Source: Phoronis ovalis
Taxonomy: Eukaryota > Phoronida > Phoronidae
Length of the DNA: 11,900 nt
Assembly (NCBI GenBank): GCA_028565635.1
Contig: JAOXYB010049336.1
Location: forward strand, 1-11,900
Direction: 5' to 3'
A program made the position numbers and the translations under genes. The notes below the pieces were generated by a model. That model searched no databases, was not told where the DNA came from, and saw nothing but the letters and a program-made list of their open reading frames with translations. Below are positions 1 through 8,848 of the stretch, piece by piece; the first letter of the stretch is position 1; each line of letters begins with the position of its first letter.

Positions 1-29
1 ATTTATTTAGATTTTCTCGTTTATTACAG
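1..29 (+). other. End of chitinase-gene intron with 3' splice acceptor
   Basis: A T-rich tract runs into TTATTACAG, ending in AG at 28-29. The reading frame of the chitinase exon is open from position 30, and the residues encoded at 30-41 (VHYV) match the family just ahead of the GGAMVW motif. The exon therefore most likely begins at 30 and not at the first ATG (42), which would be an internal Met. Splicing is inferred from sequence only. Confidence 0.75.
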
Positions 30-305
30 GTACATTACGTTATGAACCACAGCCTGGGAGGCGCTATGGTGTGGCCACTTGATACTGACGATTTCACTGG
101 TAAATTTTGTAACCAGGGAAAATATCCTATTGTATCTCTGATCAAAGGGATGTTGTCAGACGATGACGAGCTTACCACGACGTTTACACCAAACAATTAC
201 AGAAATAATAACAGAAACAATAGCGGCAATCCATTGCAATATAGCGCTAATTTGTGCCTTCTTATTTTCAACATTGTGTGGGTGATCATTCGGAATGCTG
301 AGTAA
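30..305 (+). CDS. GH18 chitinase-family protein, last coding exon (5' partial)
   Basis: This exon encodes the C-terminal 91 residues of a glycoside hydrolase family 18 protein of the animal chitinase / chitotriosidase type, which hydrolyses beta-1,4-linked N-acetylglucosamine polymers. Exon residues 10-24 read GGAMVWPLDTDDFTG, the last conserved GH18 motif. Its Trp is known in the family to line the floor of the substrate cleft. Then come FCNQGKYPIVSLIK with a conserved Cys (exon residue 27), matching the end of the (beta/alpha)8 barrel. The catalytic DxxDxDxE motif would lie in upstream exons outside the window. After the barrel come an acidic stretch (SDDDE), a Thr/Asn-rich linker with an NNS glycosylation sequon, and a 13-16 residue hydrophobic segment (LCLLIFNIVWVII) ending RNAE. 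No Cys-rich chitin-binding domain (CBM14) follows. The tail could be a short membrane anchor or an atypical GPI signal. Stop TAA at 303-305. Activity cannot be judged without the missing exons. Confidence 0.88.
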   Translation, partial: VHYVMNHSLGGAMVWPLDTDDFTGKFCNQGKYPIVSLIKGMLSDDDELTTTFTPNNYRNNNRNNSGNPLQYSANLCLLIFNIVWVIIRNAE

Positions 306-700
306 ATAAGTTGATTCAGCGGTAGTCAAACTACGACTTGCATTTTGCGTAATTTATTTTGTTAGCTACACATTTCAAATTTATATATGTTCACAAAAAA
401 AAGAATTGTTGTTTCATTACTGTTATTTTCCCCTCAAAAATCCGAATAATACAGTAGCCATTCATGATTCTCCGTACAATCACACTAACGTACCACCAGC
501 ACTAACGCCTTACATGATGACACTCCTCGTGACTATCACTGACCTCGTGTAACACAACCAACTGAGAAGCATGCCGGGCAAGCATGATAAGCCACAGCAA
601 ATTTTGATTAAATTTTGACATACATACATATCTATGAATTAGCCAGTATGTATTTTTTTCGATGTTCGAATAGAAACAATAAAATACAGAAAGTGTCGGT
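306..700 (+). other. Chitinase-gene 3' UTR
   Basis: This AT-rich non-coding sequence follows the chitinase stop codon. It holds no credible ORF. An ATTAAA at 607-612 and an AATAAA at 678-683 could each direct cleavage. The end at about 700 is an estimate from the usual 10-30 nt spacing after the hexamer. Confidence 0.55.
678..683 (+). promoter_or_regulatory. Polyadenylation signal AATAAA (chitinase gene)
   Basis: This is a canonical AATAAA about 370 nt after the chitinase stop. It is followed within 40 nt by GT-rich sequence (GTGTCGG, AGTGTTAT) that fits a downstream cleavage-stimulating element. It is the best poly(A) candidate for this gene. Confidence 0.6.
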
Positions 701-2403
701 CAAAGTGTTATATTAAACTTAATATGAAGTATGGTTGGTGTAAGATAACCACCTGTTACGAATTTTTCAATGTTATCAGTGTAAAATTAAAACAATGGTG
801 CTGGAGTTTGAATACAACAGTCATCTGCAGTTTTCTCAACTGTATCGCAATCTACTGTGACTTAATGTCGTCATCAGCCGTTCCCCGATTTTGATGCGGG
901 GTTTCTTCACTATTGATAAGGTAATAGCTAGTGCAAGGTTAAATAAGGGACACGTTGATAATACACCTACATATAGAACCAGGTAGCAAACCCCCATGAA
1001 GATCTGGCAGGGTTTATAACTGATGGTAGTGGTTTGGATGAGAGAGGCACATACATCTTAAAGGCGTATATGATAAAAGAGTCTTTTATTCCAGAAGCAA
1101 CGAATAAAAGTAAAATATTTATTCTGCCTGAGGACCTGTATTTTTCTTCATTTTGTTTCTAAAAATATTTATTGAGCATTAAAAATCAATATCTGCATAT
1201 TTAAACTATTAAATTACCATTAACGCATTTTAATGTTATTTTTAGTTTTTGACATTATCTACTAAAAATAACTCCTAGAATAGTACAGATATATAAACGG
1301 AGACTAACAACTAAATATATCAAAATCCTTTTAACTACTTCGCATTACGTAGGGGAGACATATATATGATTCCGCACAGGTATCGCCCTGTTGACCAAAT
1401 AAAACATACTTATATATACATTTTAATTACTAATTTTATTTGTATACCGTTACATTTGTGACTGAACTAACGGCTTTCAAGACTTAAAAGGCTTATACAT
1501 AATTTGAATATTCAATATTCGTTTTTGTATCCTGCTTATACTTACCAGTATTTGCCCATATGTATCCGGCGCTAAAGATCGATCTTGACATAATTTCAGA
1601 ATGAAAATACGTCACACAAAGCGAACTGGTTATGCAATTTTTTTTTCAAGCAAATGAATTCAATTTTAAACAAAAACTGTTCGATGCTTTAGTAAACATT
1701 TTTGAATTGCACCTGGTACTATGTACAATATTTAACTGAAAAATAGAATAATGATGCTTTTTATAACCATATCTGGAATCTTCTCGATTACAAAATAAAA
1801 TGTCACCAGTATTAATAGAATTTCACGTAAGGTAATCTATTTCAGACATTATCGTGGGACATTTATGTACAGTATGGTTTTCTATTGATTCTTTAAATAT
1901 TAAAATTACCTCTGCTTGTTTTGATGATCGCCAGATGTCACTTAACTTCTTACAGATTTCGGTTTATGTCCCTATTCTACTAAATAACCACAGAAAGGTG
2001 ACTAAATAACTGTATATGACTATGTAGAATGTTATTTATTTTTAGCACTCATACTATAGTAGAAATAATTCGTCTAATAAATTATGTTTTGGAAGTTCAA
2101 GCTCATACACGAATCATGAAAGTATAAAATATCCAACAAGCATAATTAGCCTGCTGGCCTCGTTCTATGCCATTACCGCACCCATTTTCACCCATCTTTT
2201 GCATTATTTTCTGCCAGTATCTATAGCCAGAAATACAATCATAATAAACAATAAAGGTCGTGACTAAATATGAGTGCGCAGTTGCAAAGATTAGGTGATA
2301 AATGGCGGAAAATAGGGGCGAGCTATAAAAGCAAGTGATCAATACATTGCGTTCAAAAATGGAACGAAATATAAAATAACTATAATTTATTTTAATAAAT
2401 ATA
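700..2403. other. Intergenic AT-rich DNA, no gene seen
   Basis: No ORF here resembles a known protein, and the longest (79 codons, minus strand, 2103-2342) is expected by chance at this base composition. Small features seen: a CCCCG/CGGGG hairpin with a 9-nt loop near 884-902, a slightly G-rich patch at about 980-1050 that may be an old repeat, and a 12-bp palindrome AAGATCGATCTT at 1575-1586. None is enough to name an element. Confidence 0.5.
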
Positions 2404-2558
2404 TAAAATAAATATAATAGTCAAATCTGAATGTTATATTTTAACAACAGTGAGCTTTCACTCTTATCAGTCCTATCTGATGAAATCTGTTGGTAAGACC
2501 GAAGCCTCTCTGTAGTTAAAATGTAACATTCAGATTTGACTATATTATATTTATTTTA
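2404..2558. mobile_element. MITE-like element with about 42-bp terminal inverted repeats
   Basis: Left arm 2404-2445 and right arm 2515-2558 are reverse complements over 42 and 44 nt. They differ by one T/C change and one 2-nt TA indel; the shared core is AGTCAAATCTGAATGTTA. The arms flank a 69-nt centre with no ORF. Pairing may extend several more bases outwards, but the flanks are simple AT sequence, so exact ends and target-site duplication cannot be set. The centre has further local pairing: AGTGA/TCACT (2449-2462), ATCAG/CTGAT (2466-2481) and TCT/AGA (2486-2498). Size, long inverted repeats and lack of coding fit a non-autonomous DNA transposon (MITE) or foldback element. The superfamily is not identified. 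The near-identity of the arms suggests limited decay. Confidence 0.72.
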
Positions 2559-2740
2559 TTATTTATTCTGAAATCGAAAGGACATACATTTTGATATAGG
2601 ACGAAACATGTTATATGCAAATTTTCTACATTCTGAACTTAAATTTGTATAATTTATTTCTATATAATAATACATGATTGAGTAATGATAATTTGGGAAG
2701 GGTTATTTAAAGGTAGGCCTATCTACACGTGCGGCACTTC

Positions 2741-2945
2741 AGGTTGTTTTCTTGACCCTCTAGCATGGTTTAAGGTTGTTTTTTGGTATTTGGGATTTTT
2801 CAAGGTGTATATTTTGTGATGGTAGGAAGAGGTTTTTGAGTTTGGGATTTTTATTTATTTTTGGAAAGTTACCACTTATCGGGTGATTTTTTAAACGTTT
2901 TGTGCTATTTCCGGTCTGACTTTTTTTTCAAGGATATTGCAGGGT
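2741..2945 (+). repeat. T/G-rich degenerate repeat array
   Basis: The + strand is strongly biased to T and G here, unlike its neighbours. AGGTTGTT recurs at 2741 and 2773 (32 nt apart) and TGGGATTTTT at 2791 and 2843 (52 nt apart), with GAGGTTTTTG and AAGGTGTAT between them. It reads as an old tandem array, eroded and interrupted. The style (runs of T separated by GG and GTGTAT) resembles the reverse complement of the 3268-3420 array, so the two may be related. That link is inference. Confidence 0.45.
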
Positions 2946-3204
2946 GGGTGTTTAGCAATATATACAATTAACGATTGTTCGCGTAGCTGTTTTATGGATC
3001 AACCCAGATAATTAAAAATAATCGGCATAATCAAGATTGACCTAGCTCAAAAAATTACACCTAATTTGTTATTTATCTATGCATCGTACATCCACTAATA
3101 TTCATCAATTGTTGTGGCCTAAAACCATAGTATGCTTTCCATTTTTCAATTTTCTCGGCTGTCCTGCTTTTTACATGTTCATGTTGACTCCGAGTATTGA
3201 AAAG

Positions 3205-3475
3205 CACCCCGGGGGGTAGTCAGTATGAAAGTGGGTACCCATGTTCCAACATGGGTTTTCAAAAAAAGCCCTAACGAAGTGAAATTTTGCAAAAAATACA
3301 CCTCTAAGGAAGTGAGCTTTTTGAAAAAATACACCCATAAGGAAGTGACTTTTGGGGAAAAACACCCTAACGAAGTGTCACACCTCAAAAAAACCACCCC
3401 TTTCGTCATTTTAGCTTAAAAAAAACAGACCCTAAGCGCGTAACGCGCGTTACGCATCGGCGGTTCCAAAAACAT
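3205..3475 (+). repeat. Composite repeat: G/C-run head, hairpin, ~33-bp tandem units, palindrome
   Basis: The block starts with a C4-G6 run (CACCCCGGGGGGTA, about 3205-3218). Next is a hairpin at 3237-3256 (ACCCATGTT, 2-nt loop, AACATGGGT). Four degenerate tandem units follow, whose anchor TAACGAAGTG or TAAGGAAGTG falls at 3272, 3305, 3338 and 3368, giving spacings of 33, 33 and 30 nt; each is followed by an A-run and CACC. A fifth, weaker unit lies at about 3388-3418. The block closes with an 18-bp palindrome at 3438-3455. Because the period is divisible by three, overlapping frames stay open on both strands, which makes apparent small ORFs that are not genes. It looks like a remnant of a non-autonomous mobile element of unknown class. 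Confidence 0.65.
3438..3455. repeat. Perfect 18-bp GC-rich palindrome
   Basis: GCGTAACGC is followed directly by its reverse complement GCGTTACGC. It holds four or more CpG steps in an otherwise AT-rich region. It sits at the downstream end of the tandem array and may mark the end of that element. Confidence 0.7.
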
Positions 3476-4046
3476 ACCCTTTCACAATTGTTTACAATTA
3501 CATAAACTTATATTACATATTCATTATATGATAATTACGTATGTATGCAGATATATGCACGTGTATATTAGGTTCTTTGTTATATATAGCGATCACTCAG
3601 TGTTCTACCTTCAACACATTATTTCACTCGATCGCGCTAATAAAAACCGAAAGCGCATCCATTTAAAGTGAAGTACATATACATTTCTATAATATATTAC
3701 AAACTGATATAGATGAACTGGAAAACATTGTTATAAACTTAATTTTCCTAGTACTGTAATTTTAACGCCCACTTCTCTTATTAATATACAGCATATGGAA
3801 AATTGTACACAATGGACTTATAACTACAAATGTGTCCGAGATACAAACTAGAACGAAAATTTACTACAAAAACTAGGATAATATTCAATGTAATTATATG
3901 AAAACGTGACAATATTGACAAAATATATAATTAAACTATTTTCGCATAATGATGACATTGGGGGGAGACATAAAGAACTGTTTTACTGCAAGCATCTGCT
4001 GCGAATCAATTGATTTTTCGTGCGTATGAATTTTGTTTAATCGCGA
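3476..4046 (+). promoter_or_regulatory. Upstream region of the TOB promoter
   Basis: This is non-coding, AT-rich DNA immediately upstream of the inferred TOB transcription start. A second, weaker TATA-like sequence (TATATATAG, 3581-3589) has TCAACA about 32 nt downstream and could be an alternative start, but such sequences are common at this composition. A G-run (GGGGGGAGA, about 3959-3967) lies about 115 nt upstream of the proposed start. No individual regulator site can be assigned. Confidence 0.35.
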
Positions 4047-4054
4047 TATAAATA
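4047..4054 (+). promoter_or_regulatory. TATA box of the TOB promoter
   Basis: TATAAATA, followed by G, is a consensus TATA box. It stands 31 nt upstream of an initiator-like TTCATT whose A (4078) is at the expected spacing. A CAGCTG E-box (4065-4070) lies between the two. About 120 nt further on is a perfect splice donor, giving a coherent promoter, exon, donor arrangement on the same strand as the TOB coding exon. Confidence 0.6.
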
Positions 4055-4080
4055 GTGCCGGAACCAGCTGTTAGTTCATT

Positions 4081-4155
4081 ATGCAGACGAGCAGAGGAAG
4101 ACTTGTAAATATATACAGTGATAAACTTTTATATTTTTCTACTTTATTTACCTAA
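4081..4155 (+). other. uORF1 in TOB leader (24 codons)
   Basis: This short upstream ORF (starts MQTSRGRL) has its ATG only 3 nt after the proposed cap site, so most ribosomes would probably skip it unless transcription starts further upstream. No similarity is recognised. It ends at TAA within exon 1. Confidence 0.35.
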
Positions 4156-4161
4156 ATTTTG

Positions 4162-4197
4162 ATGAAAACTGCCTCCGACGTCCATGCCAAGGTTTAA
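4162..4197 (+). other. uORF2 in TOB leader (11 codons)
   Basis: This is an 11-codon upstream ORF (MKTASDVHAKV) ending at TAA 3 nt before the splice donor. Its start context is weak (T at -3), so leaky scanning past it is likely. It overlaps the start of uORF3 in another frame. Confidence 0.4.
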
Positions 4198-4200
4198 TTT
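4184..4200 (+). other. uORF3 in TOB leader, first part; continues in exon 2
   Basis: The ATG at 4184 opens a frame that crosses the inferred splice junction (4200 to 8866). It encodes ten residues (MPRFNLLTNR) and stops at TAA 8879-8881, 2 nt before the TOB ATG. Start context is weak (T at -3). The call depends on the splice model. Confidence 0.38.
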
Positions 4201-4206
4201 GTAAGT
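4201..4206 (+). other. Splice donor, TOB intron 1
   Basis: GTAAGT (followed by A) is the full eukaryotic 5' splice-site consensus on the intron side. The exon side (TTT) is weak, so the match rests on the intron bases. It pairs with the acceptor at 8864-8865. Confidence 0.6.
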
Positions 4207-6297
4207 ACACATATTATTAACGACAAAATTTCAATGGGAATATGTATAAAATGCATATTCCGTAATCATCAGCCTTATGCATGCCATATGTTTCAAGAGC
4301 TAAGTTATTATCTGCGTCTACCAATCTATAATAAGAAACTCTACGAACAGACTCTGTAATTTATTAATTTAAGAGATTTTCATCCCGTCATTATGATACA
4401 GGACCTAATTTAGAATTTAAATGGATATTATAAAAAATAGCAGTGATCAAAATTTAAAATCAATGTACCGGCCAATAAATTCTAGAATTTTGTTATACCT
4501 GTACATTTATGTGTATAGTTCCGTCTAGGTAACACAATAACTTATTATAATGTTGACACGATGATGCTTATTGAAGTAAAAAATCGTGTAAATATAAGAA
4601 CAAGTGCCTTGAGACATGAAACATGAAAGGTATTATTGTCCTAAATTTTAGTTTTAAATAATACGTCTATTTCCTAGCTCATTTGGCTGTATTCTCCCTG
4701 CATCAAAAATTTTTATGTTGTACCACATACGCACATCTTTGCAGTATCGCTATATTAAATTAGACGTAAACTCAATAACTAACTTAGACAAACATAGCTC
4801 AAGAAGACGGAGCACTACTTCCTATTTGCGTCATACAATTTACTGTTTCCAAAATTATCTCTGGTATGAAGCACACTAAGGCTATGCGTTTAAATAAACT
4901 GCCAAAAACATGTCGATACTTTAAGAGCTTTTTATAGGTTAGAAATTGTGTTTTCATTTAGGTATAGAATATTTTGTCGCTACAGGCGGTCTCTGAATCG
5001 GTAATTTTACACATTAAACTATGATATGATTCCTAATAAACTAGGCTAACGACCAATTTTTTAATATCATGGTCCAAAGGCACCTTGCTCCGGGTAGACA
5101 TGCAATCTAATATCTAGTAACATATAATAATATCTAGTTATAATACTCCCAGATCATGTACACTGCAAAGTTAATGTTAATCAGGTTTCAACAACAATAT
5201 ATATTGTATTCTTTCACTAATTACTTATAACTGATTGCATCGAACGAAATTAATTATTCCTCAGGGTCATTAGCATTCTATAGATGACCGTCTAAAGAAT
5301 ATCAGTAATATTAGCAGTAGTGTTCAATGGTGCCTATTGAAAAAGAATTCGAAACACTGTGCGGAAAATTGGTTTTCGACCATCTAATCGAACCTTATAC
5401 GTATATGCTTTTTAATTAACTTAGTCTATAAATTGTAATACTAATTATATTGTGACTTTCTTGTACGATATTGGCATACAAAATGACGTTGTTTATCAGC
5501 AAATGTTTAGCATAACCAAGGTGCAAATATTGAGTTATTTTGTCAAGCAGGGTTTGGAGTTTTTCTGACGATAAAACCTTTTGGATAAATAACACTTTAA
5601 TCAGTGCGCTAGTTTTCGACCTGGTTTTTCCCATTTTGTGACTGGCTTTTATACAATACATCAAGGTCTCGTATTAAAACAATAACAGGAGTATTAAGAT
5701 TAAATAGATTACCAACTACCAGTATCGTTATATATATTTTTTTTCTAAATATATGCCTACTTATATAGACTATGCTATAAAAAAATTGAGCTTGTTCTAC
5801 ATCAGTGTCTGGTTTGTTTTTTTACTTCATAGAATACAAAATGAATGAATATTGATATTAGCAAAATTTATTGTTATTATATAGGTACTAGGCGATCAGA
5901 CAACGATGACTAAAAGTCTCAATATAGAACAGATAAGGATGTCAAAACCTCTAAATCCTCTTATAACTATATAATCGTAATGAGTTCAGTAACATGTGAG
6001 AATGACATTGATCTAAACTGAATTTATCTAAATCTCAATCTTTATAATAATACTAAAGTACGACGAACGGGACGATAACTAACATGACTCGTCACAAGGC
6101 AAGTACTGTCAATCGCGAGTCCAAAGAGTAAATTAGATGTGCAGACAAAGTTCAAAAACACTCGATGACAAATGTCTAAAAAATGAAAGAATAATAATAA
6201 ATGGCGATTCAGACGGGACAAAAAGGTCACGTTCTCCGAGAAAGTCTGCGGGACAGGGCGGACGTAAATGGGGCTAGCTTGATCTAACTGATCCTAA

Positions 6298-6411
6298 CTA
6301 GTACTAGAATTCGTCTAAAGTGCGTCAGGGTACGTACATGTACGAACAGGCATCAGAATGAGTATGTCAGGTATGTGGCTAGGTAGTACTACCTCGTCTC
6401 CTACCTGATGC
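6298..6411. repeat. Cluster of perfect palindromes and a nested hairpin
   Basis: Within about 115 nt lie CTAGTACTAG (6298-6307), CGTACATGTACG (6333-6344) and AGGTAGTACTACCT (6381-6394), all perfect palindromes. The last is enclosed by a 7-bp pair TCAGGTA/TACCTGA (6367-6373 and 6402-6408), with exactly 7 unpaired nt on each side between the inner and outer stems. An overlapping alternative pair GCATCAG/CTGATGC is at 6350-6356 and 6405-6411. The stretch is richer in G+C than the surrounding intron. Function is unknown; it may be part of an old foldback element or a protein-binding region. Confidence 0.55.
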
Positions 6412-6846
6412 TACATCAAGTCTTAAATATACGTTTTGTAAATATCATTCTCAGGGAGATGAAGATCAGACAGAATAGAACAATTTCAAAGCTGAGGGTC
6501 GTATGAAGCAAAAAGTGTTATATATTAGACATTTCAGATAGTTTTCCTGGCCCTTGAACCCTGTGCTAACGTCAATACGGTATTTAATTGTTAGGCATTT
6601 CAGCCGGTGCTTGTGTCAATTTTTGTGGTTACACTGGTCGGGTAAATTTATTAGTGACACTGTAAATATATGATGTATTAGGTGTCCAGCATATTATCTT
6701 ATAAAAACTTGCAAAATATAACAGCTATTTACAAGAAGTTTGACAGTACATTAATTTTCCTACACTGCTATCCACATACCGTAAAAGGTTGATTGTAATT
6801 AATATATCACCATATACTGAGTAGCTTTGACACTTTATATTCCTGA

Positions 6847-6880
6847 GTGGGTACCCATACCCTGGGCATGGTATACCCAC
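6847..6880. repeat. Imperfect hairpin starting GTGGGTACCCAT
   Basis: GTGGGTA (6847-6853) pairs with TACCCAC (6874-6880), with partial pairing inside. The first 12 bases are identical to 3231-3242 in the composite repeat, where a hairpin also follows. This suggests a second, decayed piece of the same repeat family in the intron. The shared stretch is short, so this is tentative. Confidence 0.4.
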
Positions 6881-7981
6881 AAGGTTGCGGCATGGTAGCA
6901 CAAGTCACTGAATCTTGTGGGAACGGTGCAACAAAGAGCTGTCGTAAAAGAGAAATAATGAACAATTTGAAAAGCAGTTTAAGGCATCTTATAGAGAAAT
7001 GACACATCATATTTAAAATTTTACGGGTTGTTAGACATTTAGCATTTTGAAGCCGGGTTCATTGATTCATAATAATATATGACTTAATTTTACTAAACAT
7101 TTTTCTTCAAGACATCATTTGGAAATTAATGTTGATCTGTCGGCCGTTGACTCGTGCATGTTATGTTATTAACCAAAGTAGTTTGATTGCGCGTAAACGG
7201 AGTATTAATAACTGTGTACAGATAGGTACGTAAAATATTCCTATTAGGACATTCTTCCAGTAGTTATAAGTTCTCAACGGTTGAACCGTGATATTATTGA
7301 AATACACTGATATCAGATATTTTTGCACGAATGTTTGCAACAAACGGCTGGATAACATTTGAGGGAAAAAACTGTAAACATGTCTACAATTGTTTCTCAG
7401 TATTAAAGACATTTATTACGTGGTATGCGCATATAATTTGCAACATTTTCGAAAAATCAATTTCTTGTAAATGTCATCCTGCTGCAGCTGATGTTAAGAA
7501 AATATGATAAATTGAAATAGGTTTCGATTATCTACAGGGAACGTATTAAGAAGTAAACATGACTGGATTGCGAATTGTTTCGTAAATTCAAAAATGTCGG
7601 AATATGTTTAACTATAATTTAGCAATGTTTCTATATAAACATGTACTTCGTATCAATAGTGCATCATTGCTTCCATGACACCCCGATTCTGTTTTTTTAT
7701 TATTAATTTAAATTTATTTTAAATTACTTCAATCATTGGTGAGTAGGAATTTAAACCCTGAAAATATGTCTTTGGTATTGCGAAAACACAATATCTGTAG
7801 AACATGTATGTCCATTTACCTGATTCAAGAATATACTTGTAATATAATCAAATGTAACAAATTAACTGTTGTGACATATTCCACGGTACATATGAGTTTA
7901 GAGGATTAAATGCTTTATTAGATCGTATTACATCAAATGATGCAATTAAAAATGGAATGGAAAGACAGTTCTTATTATCTT

Positions 7982-8096
7982 TACCAATTATAAGGAAAAA
8001 AGATTAGAACTGTTAATTACCACAGTATTTTTTCTGTGAGATGAGGTCGTTTCCTGTCATGAATTAGCTGGTATTTTTTATAATTATGTGATTTAG
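7982..8096 (+). repeat. Diverged tandem duplication, copy 1
   Basis: This copy begins TACCAATTA and contains GATTAGAACTGTTAATTACC, TTTCTGTGAG and a final GTATTTTTTATAAT. The same blocks recur in the same order from 8179, about 197 nt downstream. No coding capacity. Confidence 0.5.
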
Positions 8097-8178
8097 GATT
8101 AATACTTATTACAAAATAAAACATTTTTTGCAAATTACTCTTTTTTACAGTTTGTACGTACAAGCCCCACCCTTCAGG

Positions 8179-8287
8179 TACCAATTACGGAAAGACAATT
8201 AGAATAGTTAATAACCGCATTCATCTTCTGTGAGGACACGATGAACTAATTGATAATTTCATACTCGTATTTTTTTTATAATCGAAC
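8179..8287 (+). repeat. Diverged tandem duplication, copy 2
   Basis: This copy matches copy 1 from TACCAATTA through AATTAGAATAGTTAATAACC, CTTCTGTGAG and GTATTTTTTTTATAAT. Many substitutions and small indels show that the duplication is old. A 12-bp palindrome TTGTACGTACAA (8152-8163) and a KLF-type CCCCACCC lie just upstream, outside the matched part. Confidence 0.5.
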
Positions 8288-8732
8288 TTTTCCTTAACTT
8301 ACAGTCTAATATTTTGCCTTGGGGTAAGAAACTTGAAGGATAGGATTGATTTAGATTGTTGGTGTTAGTATTCGTGTATATAAGAATTTAATATAATTTT
8401 TATTTTTTGTTATACAACTTGATTTTAGCTTAAACATGGTACTTATTTGTCAGTTTTGATAAACTATTGATAAAGCTATACATACGTAGGTTGATAAAAT
8501 TAGAGTTCCGTTTGCTTTCTTGAGCTATTTACCATAGTAGCTAGATAAATCTATAAAATGATGTAAAATCACGTGACTTTCATTAACAACAATACTTTTT
8601 TGTGATTCTGCATGCGTATCGCTAATAAGATGGCTGTGGTGATGTGGTGATCTATCGTATTTGTTGTTACTAGAGTGTAACGAGGCAGACAACTTTTTTT
8701 TACTTCACTTATGACTTGTTCTTGTGCCTTCA

Positions 8733-8740
8733 TGACGTCA
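8733..8740 (+). promoter_or_regulatory. Full CRE site TGACGTCA
   Basis: A perfect 8-bp palindromic cAMP-response element, the known binding site of CREB/ATF proteins, sits about 125 nt upstream of the coding exon in the intron. It could be an intronic enhancer or part of an alternative promoter. A single 8-mer in this window could arise by chance. Confidence 0.35.
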
Positions 8741-8848
8741 ACTAGAGTGACTGACATTTATACTTTTGTTATGGTTTTTCTGGTTCATTCATATGTTTGA
8801 CAATCTGAATAATTTAATATACCTAGGCTTTTTATTAATAACAAGCAA

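Larger units (their letters stand above)
4078..4200 (+). other. TOB non-coding exon 1 (5' UTR)
   Basis: This inferred first exon runs from the initiator A at 4078 to the GTAAGT donor at 4201. It would be about 123 nt. Joined to 8866-8883 it gives a 5' UTR of about 141 nt. A non-coding first exon followed by one exon carrying the full coding region is the known arrangement of vertebrate TOB1, which supports the model. The start could be off by some bases, and other first exons may exist. Confidence 0.55.

Noticed and set aside
3225-3419. 64-codon ORF with an 11-residue repeat (KYTxKEV), plus two open antisense frames over the same stretch
   Set aside because: The DNA repeat has a period of 33 nt, so all copies share one frame and several frames stay open together. 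No known protein resembles it and it fits a repeat remnant better.
3581-3613. Alternative TATA (TATATATAG) with TCAACA about 32 nt downstream
   Set aside because: It is possible but weaker than the TATA at 4047; alternating TA runs are common here and no clear donor follows for several hundred bases.
5186-5203. Palindrome CAATATATATTG
   Set aside because: It is a simple TA run, expected in AT-rich DNA.
5416-5664. 82-codon minus-strand ORF (contains MGKTRSKTSALIKVLF)
   Set aside because: It has a less AT-biased feel, but a couple of ORFs of this length are expected by chance in the window, no domain is recognised, and it has no promoter or splice context.
6381-6395. let-7-like GAGGTAGTA on the minus strand
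   Set aside because: It matches the let-7 seed, but the sequence is a tight palindrome with no room for a mature/star hairpin of miRNA type, and the match stops after nine bases.
7161-7412. 83-codon minus-strand ORF in the TOB intron
   Set aside because: Composition and length fit chance and no family is recognised.
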